DNA of 47,853 nucleotides. Source: a virus. Numbering within the stretch: the first letter of the stretch is position 1; each line of letters starts with the position of its first letter. Under the pieces are notes generated by a model, which was given only the letters and a program-made list of their open reading frames with translations, was not told the origin of the DNA and did not search any database. The stretch lies in the IMG/VR virus record IMGVR_UViG_3300037010_001860, positions 1 to 47,853 of that record; one strand, given 5' to 3'. The translations under genes were made by a program, and so were the position numbers. Below are positions 36,285 to 45,022 of this stretch, piece after piece.

Positions 36285-38483
36285 ATGGGTGAGGAACTCA
36301 GTAGAAGCAGGGAAAGCGGGAGAGTGACGGCGAAGCTGAAAATGGAATCGCTTGTGCAGTCTCCGAATATTGCCAAGTTGCTGTCGGAGGGGACTCTGCG
36401 GGACTTGGGGCAACAGGTGGTAGCAGGGTACAGGTTAGATTGTGACTCCAGGGCTGACTGGGAACAACGAACAAAGGCTGCAATTGAGCTGGCGCTGCAG
36501 GTGGTAGAACAAAAGAGCTTCCCCTGGGTTGGGTGCGCTAATGTGAAGTTCCCCTTGCTGACCATTGCCGCATTGCAGTTCCTTGCACGGGTCAGCCTCA
36601 TGACAAAGGGGAAGCGACTGGTGAAAGTGGAGCCAGTTGGCTCAGACCCTAAAGGGGACAAGACCGCGCAGGCCAAGCGCATCTCCCGGCATATGTCCAT
36701 GCAGCTGACAGATGAGGATGCTAACTGGCGGAATATGGATGAGCAGGCGAAGTTGGCCGCGTCTATCATTGGCAGTAGTTTCAAGAAATCCTACTATGAT
36801 GCTGTACGAGGGGTGAATCTTTCCGAACATGTCACTGCGGCGAATTTTGTCGTGGATTACTTCTGCAAGGATATTGACACAGCTCGCAGGGCCACACACC
36901 TCATCCCCATGAGCGAGAATGACCTGCATGAAAGGTATCGCAGGGGGATTTTCCTGCAACTGGAGGATGTAACTCCAGAGCAGCTTCTGGAAACGAACCT
37001 CCTGCGAGAGTCTGCTGATGACATTGAGGGTATTCACCGGTCTGTGGTGGGACCCAGCGGAATGCATGACGTGCTGGAGCAGCATTGCTGGCTGGATTTG
37101 GACGGCGATGGGTATGAGGAGCCGTATATCGTCAGTGTATATGCCACGAGTGGGCAGGTGCTGCGAGTTGTTGCTAGGTACACTGACACTGGCGATGTGC
37201 ACAGGGTGAATGATCTTGATGTTGCAAAGCTGGAGCAAGCGAGCTTTCGCACGCAGGATATGGCTGAGAAGAGTAAGCTGGAGAAGGCGGCACACAAACT
37301 TCAGCAGGCTGCAGACAACCACATCGTGAGGATTGACCCGACACTGTACTTTACACGATACTTGTTCATCCCAAGCCCTGATGGTGGGGTGTATGGATTG
37401 GGCTTGGGGTCACTGCTGGGGCCGATGAATGAGAGTGTGAACACACTGGTGAACCAGCTGTTGGATGCCGGGACGATGGCAGTAACAGCCGGTGGCTTCT
37501 TGGGCAGGGGCGTGAAGCTCAAAGGAGGGCAGACTACGTTTGACCCCTTCGAATGGAAGCCGGTGGACTCCAGTGGCAATGACCTGCGTCAAAACATCTT
37601 CCCGCTGCCCGTGCGGGAGCCATCAGCGGTACTCTTCCAGCTTCTGGGGATGCTTGTGCAATACAGCGAGAAGCTTTCTGGGGCCACAGATATCATGACA
37701 GGGGTATCACCGGGGCAGAATACTCCCGCTGAGACCTCCCGCAATACCGTGGAGCAGGGCATGATGCTGTTTAGTGGGATTTACAGCCGGATGCACCGGA
37801 GCTTCACGTCGGAGATCAGAAAGCTGTATGAGTTGAATCGGATTTACCTGCCAACTTCTGGAAGGTTTTTTGAACTGACAGAGAGTGAAAATGCCCTGCT
37901 GGCCCCAGATGACTACAACGCGAATAAGTTTCGGATTTATCCGGCGGCAGGGGCAGAGGCAGTGAGCCAAACGCAGCAACGGGCAAAGGCTGCAATGTTG
38001 TTGCAACTGGCTGACACGCATCCAGGATTCGACAAGTATCAGGTTATGGTGAACTTCCTGGAAGTGCATGACTTCGAGAATGTGGATGGGGTGTATCCTG
38101 ACCCCAACGGGCCGAAGGCAGTGCCTGCACCAGTCAATCCGAAGGTGGAACTGGAGAAAGCGAAGCAGGCGCTCGATGCGCAGAAGCATCAAGATGAGAT
38201 GCAATTGGCAATTGCCGAGATGCAGGGGGCACTGAAACTCAATGAAGCCAAGATCGCAGAGTTGCAAGCAAAGGCAACGAAGGAGTTGTCGGAGGCGAAG
38301 GGAGTTGACACAGGGCACCAGATAGCACTGATTGAGGCACAGATTGGAGCTGAAAAGGTGCATCATGATTCAATGGCCAAGGCTCTGGGGATTCTGCAAA
38401 AGCATGTGGAGATGCAGCAAAAGGCAGTAGAGCAACAGCAGCAAGAAGCACCAACAACCGCGGCACCAGCAGCAGCCGCTTAA
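36285..38483 (+). CDS. Portal protein, P22-like (732 aa)
   Basis: The ATG at 36285 with AGGGAG upstream is preferred to the in-frame TTG at 36261. The length and the arrangement of an N-terminal wing region, a central crown/stem region (L-G-S-L-L-G-P-M-N-E-S-V-N-T-L-V-N-Q, then T-G-V-S-P-G-Q-N-T-P-A-E-T-S) and a long C-terminal coiled coil rich in Lys/Glu/Gln match P22 gp1-type portals. Twelve copies form the DNA entry channel. The C-terminal coiled coil probably forms a barrel inside the head. It lies directly after the terminase, as usual. Confidence 0.85.
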   Translation: MGEELSRSRESGRVTAKLKMESLVQSPNIAKLLSEGTLRDLGQQVVAGYRLDCDSRADWEQRTKAAIELALQVVEQKSFPWVGCANVKFPLLTIAALQFLARVSLMTKGKRLVKVEPVGSDPKGDKTAQAKRISRHMSMQLTDEDANWRNMDEQAKLAASIIGSSFKKSYYDAVRGVNLSEHVTAANFVVDYFCKDIDTARRATHLIPMSENDLHERYRRGIFLQLEDVTPEQLLETNLLRESADDIEGIHRSVVGPSGMHDVLEQHCWLDLDGDGYEEPYIVSVYATSGQVLRVVARYTDTGDVHRVNDLDVAKLEQASFRTQDMAEKSKLEKAAHKLQQAADNHIVRIDPTLYFTRYLFIPSPDGGVYGLGLGSLLGPMNESVNTLVNQLLDAGTMAVTAGGFLGRGVKLKGGQTTFDPFEWKPVDSSGNDLRQNIFPLPVREPSAVLFQLLGMLVQYSEKLSGATDIMTGVSPGQNTPAETSRNTVEQGMMLFSGIYSRMHRSFTSEIRKLYELNRIYLPTSGRFFELTESENALLAPDDYNANKFRIYPAAGAEAVSQTQQRAKAAMLLQLADTHPGFDKYQVMVNFLEVHDFENVDGVYPDPNGPKAVPAPVNPKVELEKAKQALDAQKHQDEMQLAIAEMQGALKLNEAKIAELQAKATKELSEAKGVDTGHQIALIEAQIGAEKVHHDSMAKALGILQKHVEMQQKAVEQQQQEAPTTAAPAAAA

Positions 38484-38505
38484 CTAGCCAACGGAGTTAT
38501 ATCCT

Positions 38506-38751
38506 ATGCAATTGAATGACCAAGACAGGTATGAATGGGCACACCATCCAGTAACTCAAGAGTTCATGAAGAAACTCCAGGACAGTCTGGAAGAGGCGAA
38601 GGATGCCTGGGCTGCGGAGCAATTCGTAGCAGCAACCCCAGAACTCTCCATGCAGTACAATGCAACTGCGCTCGGTGGCGTGAGAGTGTTGAAGGAGCTA
38701 CTGGATCAATTTGAGACAATGAAGTTATTTCAGGGAGGGGTCGGAGAATGA
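38506..38751 (+). CDS. Unknown small protein (81 aa)
   Basis: GGAG upstream of ATG 38506; the stop overlaps the GroES-like start (ATGA). Acidic and helical (E-F-M-K-K-L-Q-D-S-L-E-E-A-K-D-A-W, then L-K-E-L-L-D-Q-F-E-T-M). Such small proteins often sit between portal and scaffold genes with unknown function. Confidence 0.55.
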   Translation: MQLNDQDRYEWAHHPVTQEFMKKLQDSLEEAKDAWAAEQFVAATPELSMQYNATALGGVRVLKELLDQFETMKLFQGGVGE

Positions 38752-39185
38752 AAACAAATGCGAACTATGCAGAACTGCTTGGGGCGAAGGTATCGGTCAC
38801 AGAGAGACCAGCGGCCTACACCCCAGGATGGCGCGCGGCGAAGGGCCCTGCGGAAGGCAATACGTCAGGCTTCAGCGCGACTGGCCACCGTGTGCTTCTC
38901 CTTGGCCCACAGGCAGAAGAGGTTACAGCAAGTGGCCTTATCCTGTCGAGAAAAACTGTCGATGAAAATAAAGCGACTGCGGTTCTGGCAAGGGTGGTAG
39001 AAATCGGGCCTGATGCCTGGAGTGATAAGAGTACGGACTTTGCCCAGGTGGGAGACGTGGTGCTCATTGGGCAGTATGTTGGAAAGTTCCACAAGAGTGA
39101 ACTGGATGGCCTGGAATATCGCTTCGTGAGTGATTTGGATATAATCTCCAGAGTGAATTGGCCAAAGGAACTGACTGGGCTGTAG
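38748..39185 (+). CDS. GroES-like co-chaperonin (145 aa)
   Basis: Residues 46-136 align with GroES: G-H-R-V-L-L-L-G-P at the first strand, a mobile-loop-like E-E-V-T-A-S-G-L-I-L (57-66, compare the GroES G-I-V-L contact), A-R-V-V-E-I-G-P-D, V-G-D-V-V-L-I-G-Q-Y and a final D-L-D-I-I-S-R-V. The N-terminal 45 residues are an extra extension. Phage co-chaperonins pair with host GroEL to fold the capsid protein, and the location among head genes, just before the scaffold, agrees. No GroEL-like gene is present. Confidence 0.75.
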   Translation: MKTNANYAELLGAKVSVTERPAAYTPGWRAAKGPAEGNTSGFSATGHRVLLLGPQAEEVTASGLILSRKTVDENKATAVLARVVEIGPDAWSDKSTDFAQVGDVVLIGQYVGKFHKSELDGLEYRFVSDLDIISRVNWPKELTGL

Positions 39186-39191
39186 CAAGGG

Positions 39192-39233
39192 GTTTCTCAC
39201 GCGGATTACAACAGAGTAATCCCCACAAGAAAC
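39192..39233. repeat. 42-base palindrome family, copy 12
   Basis: Outer stem GTTTCT/AGAAAC (39192-39197, 39228-39233), inner stem GGATTAC/GTAATCC (39203-39209, 39216-39222), loop AACAGA identical to copy 2. Intergenic, 30 bases before the scaffold start. Confidence 0.9.
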
Positions 39234-39263
39234 TCAAATTATACTGAATAAGAGGATACAATC

Positions 39264-40181
39264 ATGCCAGGTGAACAAAACGTAGCGGGTGCAGCAAGTG
39301 CGCCAGATGCAGTAAGCATTGAAGCGGAACTGGAAAGTCTTATTGCCCAGAAGGAACTGGGGGAGGGGGAAGAAACAGGCGGTGATGCCACTGCTAGTGC
39401 CCCTGATCCTGTTGAAGCGGCTGAAATCGCCGAAGCCTCTCGCAAAGGCTGGGTGCCCAAGGACAAGTACAAAGGCGATCCCAGTAGTTGGGTAGATGCA
39501 AAGACCTTCAATGAGCGTGGGGAACGGTTTGTTAAGACTCTGCAAGCAGACATTGCAGCCCTAAAGGCCCAGCTCGCTTCTTTCGAAGGCACAAAGGCAG
39601 CGTTTGTCAAGTTTCATGAAGAGGCGCTCGCTGCGAAGGACGCAGAGATCAAGGCCACTATTGCTGCAATGCGTGTGCAACGGTCGCAGGCAGTTCGAGA
39701 AGGAGACGATGATCTTGCGGTACAGCTGGAAGATCGGATTGATGCGCTCAAGGCGCAGCAGCAGGAAGCTAGGGCGATTCCAGCAACGGCTCCTGTTGCT
39801 CCCCCAGCCCCCACGCCCAGCCCTGTCCTCACTGAATGGATTGCAGATGGAAATCAGTGGTTTGAAGATGAGCCAACCCTGCGCGCCTATGCTATTGCAC
39901 TTGGCGACGACATGGTAAAAAATGGCGAAACAGCTAAAGGTCGTAAGTTTTTAGACATGGTCACAGCGAGAATGGCTGAGGAGTTCCCCAGACGCTTCGC
40001 CGCAAAGGCAGCTCCCAATCCTCACACAGTTGAAGGCGCTGCAAATGCCTCCAGCTCAAGCAATAGCAAGACAGAACGTGATCTGCCCCTTGCAGACCTG
40101 AAATTGATGAAGCAATTTGTCAAAGAAGGCTGGATGACCAAGGAGAAATTTCTCCAAAGTTACTGGGCACGGAACAAGTAA
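39264..40181 (+). CDS. Scaffold-like protein (305 aa)
   Basis: Acidic N-terminus, then G-W-V-P-K-D-K-Y-K-G-D-P-S-S-W-V-D-A, a long central coiled coil (about residues 90-170) and a basic C-terminal helix. This composition and the position just upstream of head proteins are typical of internal scaffolding proteins of P22-like and other short-tailed phages, which direct procapsid assembly and leave afterwards. No protease motif. GAGG upstream of the ATG. Confidence 0.72.
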   Translation: MPGEQNVAGAASAPDAVSIEAELESLIAQKELGEGEETGGDATASAPDPVEAAEIAEASRKGWVPKDKYKGDPSSWVDAKTFNERGERFVKTLQADIAALKAQLASFEGTKAAFVKFHEEALAAKDAEIKATIAAMRVQRSQAVREGDDDLAVQLEDRIDALKAQQQEARAIPATAPVAPPAPTPSPVLTEWIADGNQWFEDEPTLRAYAIALGDDMVKNGETAKGRKFLDMVTARMAEEFPRRFAAKAAPNPHTVEGAANASSSSNSKTERDLPLADLKLMKQFVKEGWMTKEKFLQSYWARNK

Positions 40182-40245
40182 GTCCAACAAGCAATAGTCA
40201 CCGCAGGCAGCGTCTGCATCCACATAACACAAGCAGGAGATTCAC

Positions 40246-40764
40246 ATGGCAGAAGTAACAGGGACAGTGCAAAGGGGAGTTGGAGTAGAAAGTGCCGCAA
40301 CGCGGGATGCAGCGCGTGTGCAGGCTGCCCGTGAGCGTGCTGGAAACTTTGGCGGCCCCCAACTCAAACTCGCAGTCAACGGCTCTATAGCAGGTCATCA
40401 CTTGTTCTGGGTCAATGACGACGAAGGTTCGCTGGAAACCCACTTGTACCAGGGATTCAGTTTTGTGGAGCCGGATGAAGTTGGCATGGCGTCCCTGGGA
40501 ATTGTAGCCGACAGTGATCTTTCTAATCGGCTGAGCCGCTATGTGGGCAAACGTGCTGATGGCAGTCCGATGCGGGCGTATCTGCTGAAATGCCCAGATG
40601 ATCTCTGGGAACTTCGGGAAACCTCTAGGCACAAGCAAGCAGATGCATGGGAAGCTGACATCCTCCGTGGGCATAAAACTCCTGGAATGGGGCGTTATAC
40701 TCCGAAGGGCACCAGTACCTCCATCAATCCTCATTATGAGCAGCAGGTTGGCGACGACCAGTAA
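40246..40764 (+). CDS. Head-region protein, unknown (172 aa)
   Basis: GGAG precedes the ATG. Residues 45-125 form a compact domain (N-G-S-I-A-G-H-H-L-F-W-V-N-D-D-E-G-S, then L-S-R-Y-V-G-K-R-A-D-G-S-P). The N- and C-terminal parts are disordered (ending in H-Y-E-Q-Q-V). I know similar proteins between scaffold and capsid in other podoviruses; the role is unassigned, perhaps capsid decoration or a scaffold partner. Confidence 0.55.
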   Translation: MAEVTGTVQRGVGVESAATRDAARVQAARERAGNFGGPQLKLAVNGSIAGHHLFWVNDDEGSLETHLYQGFSFVEPDEVGMASLGIVADSDLSNRLSRYVGKRADGSPMRAYLLKCPDDLWELRETSRHKQADAWEADILRGHKTPGMGRYTPKGTSTSINPHYEQQVGDDQ

Positions 40765-40796
40765 GCTCTACCAATCACACTTCAGGAGATTCTTAA

Positions 40797-41405
40797 ATGG
40801 CAAACGTAAACAGCCCTCGCGGCTTTGTTCCAGTCCGTTACCTCGATGGGTCGGCATGGAATGGTGCTACGAATATATACTACATTCCGGCCACTGACAA
40901 TACGAACCAGTACAACGTTGGTGACCCTGTTAAATCTGCGGCAGGCGCTGACGCAAATGGTATCTCGCAGGTGACGAAGGCGCTCGGTACCGACACTGTT
41001 CGCGGTGTTATTGTCGGGGTGCTGGCATCGACTCCGAATGGCCAGAGTCTGGTGGGTACGACTTTGGACTTGGCTACGCAGAACATCCCAGTTGCAAAAG
41101 CCCGCGACTACTATGTGCTGGTAGCTGATGACTCTTCCATCGTGTTTGAACTCCAGGACGATGGCCTGAACACACTCACCGCCACCAGTGCCAACAAGAA
41201 CGCCAGCTTTACTGTGGCGAATCCTACGGCGCCTCAGCAAAACTCCGCAAGTGTGCTGAATACCGCCAGCGTAGCTACTACCAGTACGTTGAACTTGAAA
41301 CTGTTTGGCCTAGCCCAGAAGCCTAATAACGCCTTTGGCGCATATGCTGTCTGGAATGTTGTGTTCAACATGCATGAACTGCGTGGTGCCGTTGCTGGCG
41401 TGTAA
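40797..41405 (+). CDS. Head decoration/stabilisation-type protein (202 aa)
   Basis: The start MANVNSPRGFVPVRYLDG and a beta-rich body with G-D-P-V-K-S and R-G-V-I-V-G-V-L are typical of small structural proteins encoded next to the major capsid gene in many short-tailed phages. No enzymatic motif is present. GGAG precedes the ATG. I infer capsid stabilisation on the outer surface; a minor capsid role is also possible. Confidence 0.65.
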   Translation: MANVNSPRGFVPVRYLDGSAWNGATNIYYIPATDNTNQYNVGDPVKSAAGADANGISQVTKALGTDTVRGVIVGVLASTPNGQSLVGTTLDLATQNIPVAKARDYYVLVADDSSIVFELQDDGLNTLTATSANKNASFTVANPTAPQQNSASVLNTASVATTSTLNLKLFGLAQKPNNAFGAYAVWNVVFNMHELRGAVAGV

Positions 41406-41454
41406 TCGCCTCCCAGCGCGCTTCTGCCTCTCAATTCATTAAAAGGAAATCAAA

Positions 41455-42369
41455 ATGGCTGGAATTATCAACACGGGTAGCTACCCGAAGGCACTCTGGG
41501 AAGGCGTAAAAGCCTGGTGGGACAGTGCTGCTGCCGGCACACCTCAGTATGCTCCGCTGCTGTTCAAGAAGGAAACCAGTACCAAGAACTACGAAGAATA
41601 TGTGCAGTCTGTCGGCCTCGGTCTGGCGACTGTCAAGCCAGAAGGCGCCCCAATCTCCTTCGATGGGATGCAGCAAGGCTTTGTGGTTCGCGGCACTAAC
41701 GTGGCATTTGGCCTGGGCATCATCGTCACTTACGAGGAACTGCAGGATAACCTCTATGTGAAGCTGACCAAAGGCCGTGTTGAGGCCCTGCGCCGTGCAT
41801 TTGCAGAGACCAAAAACATTAATGCGACCAACATCTTCAATCGCGCGTTCAATGCCAGTTACAAAGGCGGCGATGGTGTGAGCTTGCTGAACACCGCTCA
41901 CCCGAATTTCTCCTCTGGTACTTGGGCTAACAAGTTGTCTGTGGACTCGCAATTGTCGCAGGCGGCCATCGAGGACATGCTGATCCTCATGATGCAGGCC
42001 AAGAATGACCGTGGATACATCGAGCCGCTGATGGGGGATAAACTGGTTGTTCATCCGAACAACTACTTCAACGCTGAACGCATCCTCGGTACTCCGAAGC
42101 AGGTTGGCAGCAATAACAACGACATCAACCCCATCAACACCCAGGGGCTGTTGCGCGGTGGTATTGTCAGCAACCCGTACCTCACCGGCACTGGCCCGTG
42201 GTTCATCACCACCAACGCGGCGGAAGGCCTGATCCATCAGGAACGTGAAGCTCTCAGCATCTGGGAAGATAACGATGCTGACACCCGCAACTTCAAGGTT
42301 GGCGCGTATGAACGCTATACGTTTATCTGGGTCAATCCTCGCGGCCTGTATGGCAGCAATGCCAGCTAA
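41455..42369 (+). CDS. Major capsid protein (304 aa)
   Basis: Sequence features such as Y-E-E-Y-V-Q-S-V-G-L-G, V-K-P-E-G-A-P-I-S-F-D, Q-Q-G-F-V-V-R-G-T-N and E-E-L-Q-D-N-L-Y recall the Mu gpT-type/HK97-fold capsid group. The size fits and the position is right for the main shell protein. AAGGAA precedes the ATG. The last 28 codons are repeated at 1-87 with silent differences only. Palindrome copy 13 follows at 26 bases. Confidence 0.82.
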   Translation: MAGIINTGSYPKALWEGVKAWWDSAAAGTPQYAPLLFKKETSTKNYEEYVQSVGLGLATVKPEGAPISFDGMQQGFVVRGTNVAFGLGIIVTYEELQDNLYVKLTKGRVEALRRAFAETKNINATNIFNRAFNASYKGGDGVSLLNTAHPNFSSGTWANKLSVDSQLSQAAIEDMLILMMQAKNDRGYIEPLMGDKLVVHPNNYFNAERILGTPKQVGSNNNDINPINTQGLLRGGIVSNPYLTGTGPWFITTNAAEGLIHQEREALSIWEDNDADTRNFKVGAYERYTFIWVNPRGLYGSNAS

Positions 42370-42394
42370 CCAGTTTGGATGACTTGATGCAATT

Positions 42395-42430
42395 ATTTGC
42401 GCGGATTACTCCATTGTAATCCGCGCAAAT
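42395..42430. repeat. 42-base palindrome family, copy 13 (haplotype B equivalent of copy 1)
   Basis: Same arms as copy 1; only one loop base differs. Not an independent site. Confidence 0.9.
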
Positions 42431-42450
42431 TTCACCTTGAGGACTGACCT

Positions 42451-43179
42451 ATGCAATCACTGACCACCCGAAGCCCCAATGGCCTGACCAATGCAGCTCC
42501 TTGGCAGGCCCTTGGCAATTTTGGCGCTCCTGACCCCACTTGGGCGCAGCTGTATGCCAATGATTTTATCACTTACGCAGCGGCTGACTGGATAATCACT
42601 CTTGTCGGCGCTCCCACAAATGCGCTTACTTCGGCTGATGGTGGAGCACTGCTCACCACAACCAGCACTGGCGCGACTGACTCCTCCTTCCTGCAGCTCA
42701 CGACGGCCTCCTTCAAGCTCACCAGTGGCAAACGCACATTCTTCAAGTTCGCTGGCGCACTCTCTGACGCTACTGCTTCTACGTTCATTGCCGGCCTGCA
42801 GGACATCGACTCCACTCCTCTCGATGCTACTGATGGCATTTGGTTTCTGAAAACGGCGGCGCAAACGGGCTTTGTGTTGAAGTCAGTTGTGGGCGGGGTT
42901 ATCACTAGCGTGGCTCTCCCAGCTTCCTGCGTGGCAGTCAATAATGTGCAATTCGAACTGGGCTTTGAAGTAGACCCGCAGGGGAATATCTTTGCGTTCT
43001 TCAACCCATCGACTGGCGCAAATGCTATCGCTTCCGGCCAGTTTCGCGGCCCTGTAGCCTCTATCATGGCCCCTTCCCTCACCACAGCCCTTCTCACTCC
43101 CTCCTTTGGGCTGCAGAATGGTGCGGCAGCGGCCAAAACCCTCACTACCGACTACATTGTCGCAGTGCGTGAGCGCTAA
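42451..43179 (+). CDS. Putative virion structural protein, haplotype B (242 aa)
   Basis: Counterpart of 169-900, one codon shorter (Thr-Pro region near residue 55). Differences are mostly conservative and clustered around residues 43-65, while the C-terminal 40 residues are identical. The clustering suggests a surface-exposed loop under selection. Start and ribosome binding site are as in the other copy. Confidence 0.7.
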   Translation: MQSLTTRSPNGLTNAAPWQALGNFGAPDPTWAQLYANDFITYAAADWIITLVGAPTNALTSADGGALLTTTSTGATDSSFLQLTTASFKLTSGKRTFFKFAGALSDATASTFIAGLQDIDSTPLDATDGIWFLKTAAQTGFVLKSVVGGVITSVALPASCVAVNNVQFELGFEVDPQGNIFAFFNPSTGANAIASGQFRGPVASIMAPSLTTALLTPSFGLQNGAAAAKTLTTDYIVAVRER

Positions 43180-43184
43180 CAGTC

Positions 43185-43598
43185 ATGGCTAACGCTACCT
43201 CAATTCAACTGATGCTTGATGGGCCGCGCAATGCTGTCATCAAGCTCGAAGGGGTGCTGGATACTTCTGACGTAGCACAAACTGTTGTGGTAGACCCAGC
43301 AACTCTTTGCGGCATAGATAACACTCTTACCGTGAAAGCTGCTGGCTTTACCATCGACCGGATTGTGTATAACGTGGAGGATACTCTAGCAGTGCTACTG
43401 TTCTGGGACGCTACGGTTCCAGTGAGTATTGAAGAACTTACTGGTCGTGGGCATATGGAGTATAGGCGCACTGGAGGATTACCCTCCAACGCAGGTGCAG
43501 GGAAGACTGGGAAAATCCTAATGGCTACCCAAGGGTGGACAACAGGGGCAATCCTTTCCTACTCTGTGGTGCTGGAACTTCACAAGACGCAATCGTAG
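43185..43598 (+). CDS. Putative structural protein, haplotype B (137 aa)
   Basis: Counterpart of 906-1319, of identical length with about ten substitutions, several of them conservative (Val/Ile, Thr/Val). Same five-base gap to the gene before and the same weak ribosome binding site. Confidence 0.65.
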   Translation: MANATSIQLMLDGPRNAVIKLEGVLDTSDVAQTVVVDPATLCGIDNTLTVKAAGFTIDRIVYNVEDTLAVLLFWDATVPVSIEELTGRGHMEYRRTGGLPSNAGAGKTGKILMATQGWTTGAILSYSVVLELHKTQS

Positions 43599-43613
43599 TA
43601 AACTGGAGGCCAT

Positions 43614-43769
43614 ATGGCAGCAAAACCGAAGCACAAAACCCCATCGAAGACTGCTGTGGCAGCTCCATCGGGGAAAACTGTCGTAGCATCCATGCAGGCT
43701 ATGGCAAAGCAGATGAACGCCAAGGTGGCTTCCAGCTCCAAAAGCTCCTCTGGGGCCAAGGGTAAGTAA
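43614..43769 (+). CDS. Small basic Lys/Ala-rich protein, haplotype B (51 aa)
   Basis: Counterpart of 1335-1490 with the same length, GGAGG and TAATG overlap. It differs at a few positions in the N-terminal basic region (for example Arg to His, Pro to Ser) and once in the tail; the central helix is unchanged. Confidence 0.7.
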   Translation: MAAKPKHKTPSKTAVAAPSGKTVVASMQAMAKQMNAKVASSSKSSSGAKGK

Positions 43770-44467
43770 TGGCTACCAGCGGCACTTACGGTTTCACAAT
43801 GACCAGGGATGATGTTATCGCAGGGGCCTTGCGGCTTGTCGGAGCGTATGATCCCAGCGAAAGCATCCCTCAAGAGGACATTACGACTTGTGCGGTGGCC
43901 CTGAACCTGCTGGTGAAGGACTTAGCACGGAATGAACTCCCACTGTGGTGCGTGGTGGATGTGCCAGTTCCGCTTCTTGCCGGAGTCATCGCGTATGACC
44001 TCTCCGCAGCTAGTGGTACTACCCTCCCATTGAGGGTTCTGGACTGCTACATACGGGATGCTGTAGGGAATGATACTCAGCTTACTATTAGCTCCCGGTA
44101 TGACTACGACAGACTGGGAAATAAACTCCAACCAGGCGTGCCTAACCAGGTCTACTACGACCCGCAACTTGGGGCAGGGATGTTATATGTGTATAATGCC
44201 CCCGCTGACAGTACGCACACCTTGCACGTAGTGATTCAGCGGCAACTCCAAGACTTCAATCTTGCTACTGACACTCCAGACTTCCCTCAAGAAGCTTTCC
44301 GACTGCTCAAGTGGTGCCTGGCAGATGAGGTAGCACTGGAGTACCAGACCCCGGCAAGTATGCGGCAGGAAATTGCGGCACGAGCGCTGGCTTTGCGGGA
44401 GAACTACGCGGCATCGCTGCAGGAGCAGGTGTCAGTGAGGTTTACTCCTGGTATGAGGGTTCGCTGA
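43769..44467 (+). CDS. P22 gp4-like tail accessory factor, haplotype B (232 aa)
   Basis: Counterpart of 1490-2188. Same length, few substitutions, all motifs kept. Its stop is the left edge of the exchanged cargo segment: the sequence diverges completely within five bases after it. Confidence 0.8.
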   Translation: MATSGTYGFTMTRDDVIAGALRLVGAYDPSESIPQEDITTCAVALNLLVKDLARNELPLWCVVDVPVPLLAGVIAYDLSAASGTTLPLRVLDCYIRDAVGNDTQLTISSRYDYDRLGNKLQPGVPNQVYYDPQLGAGMLYVYNAPADSTHTLHVVIQRQLQDFNLATDTPDFPQEAFRLLKWCLADEVALEYQTPASMRQEIAARALALRENYAASLQEQVSVRFTPGMRVR

Positions 44468-44468
44468 A

Positions 44469-45020
44469 ATGTTGCCAGTTTTGTCAGCTCCAGCTCCAGC
44501 AACTTCCTACTTCTTGCGGTTGGTGGCTGAAAAAACTGGAGTAGACCTAACTCAATCCCCCTCAGAGGAACTCATCCGCTCCCTGATCGTTGACTTTGAG
44601 ACTCAGATGACTCAGGCTGTTGTCGATGGTCAGCTGGTGGATGACTCTCCTACCTATCCACTGTTCCATCATTTTACTGATGGGGCATATGCAAGGGAGA
44701 TACACATCCCAGCAGGACACGTAGTAGTAGGAAAAATTCACAGACATAACCACTTCCACTTCCTCTCGAAGGGCAGGGTGACTGTTCTCACAGAAAAAGG
44801 TGGGTTGGAGGAATATACTGCTGGAGGAATTATGATCTCTCCTGCTGGTGTTAAACGCCTCCTTGTGACACATGAGGACACAGTGTGGACGGTGATACAC
44901 GTGACCAAGGAAACTGATTTGGACAAAATTGAAGAAGCTGTAATCGCAAAAGATTTTGAAGAGCTGGGGCTTATAGCAGCTCCATTACAACTCTTACTAA
45001 CTAACACTGAAGAGGTATAA
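44469..45020 (+). CDS. Cupin-like protein (183 aa), haplotype B cargo
   Basis: Residues 76-135 are a single cupin domain: R-E-I-H-I-P-A-G-H-V-V-V-G-K, a metal-binding-like cluster H-R-H-N-H-F-H (91-97), L-S-K-G-R-V-T-V, and a second strand I-M-I-S-P-A-G-V-K-R-L-L-V-T-H-E-D-T-V-W-T-V. Cupin proteins of this kind are found in other phages; the substrate is unknown. It replaces the sulfotransferase-like gene at the same position in haplotype A. It starts one base after the gp4-like stop and ends two bases before the ejection gene. Confidence 0.75.
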   Translation: MLPVLSAPAPATSYFLRLVAEKTGVDLTQSPSEELIRSLIVDFETQMTQAVVDGQLVDDSPTYPLFHHFTDGAYAREIHIPAGHVVVGKIHRHNHFHFLSKGRVTVLTEKGGLEEYTAGGIMISPAGVKRLLVTHEDTVWTVIHVTKETDLDKIEEAVIAKDFEELGLIAAPLQLLLTNTEEV

Positions 45021-45022
45021 TT

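Noticed and set aside
113-42430. CRISPR array from repeated palindromes
   Set aside because: The copies are far apart at irregular distances, with no spacers of constant length and no cas genes.
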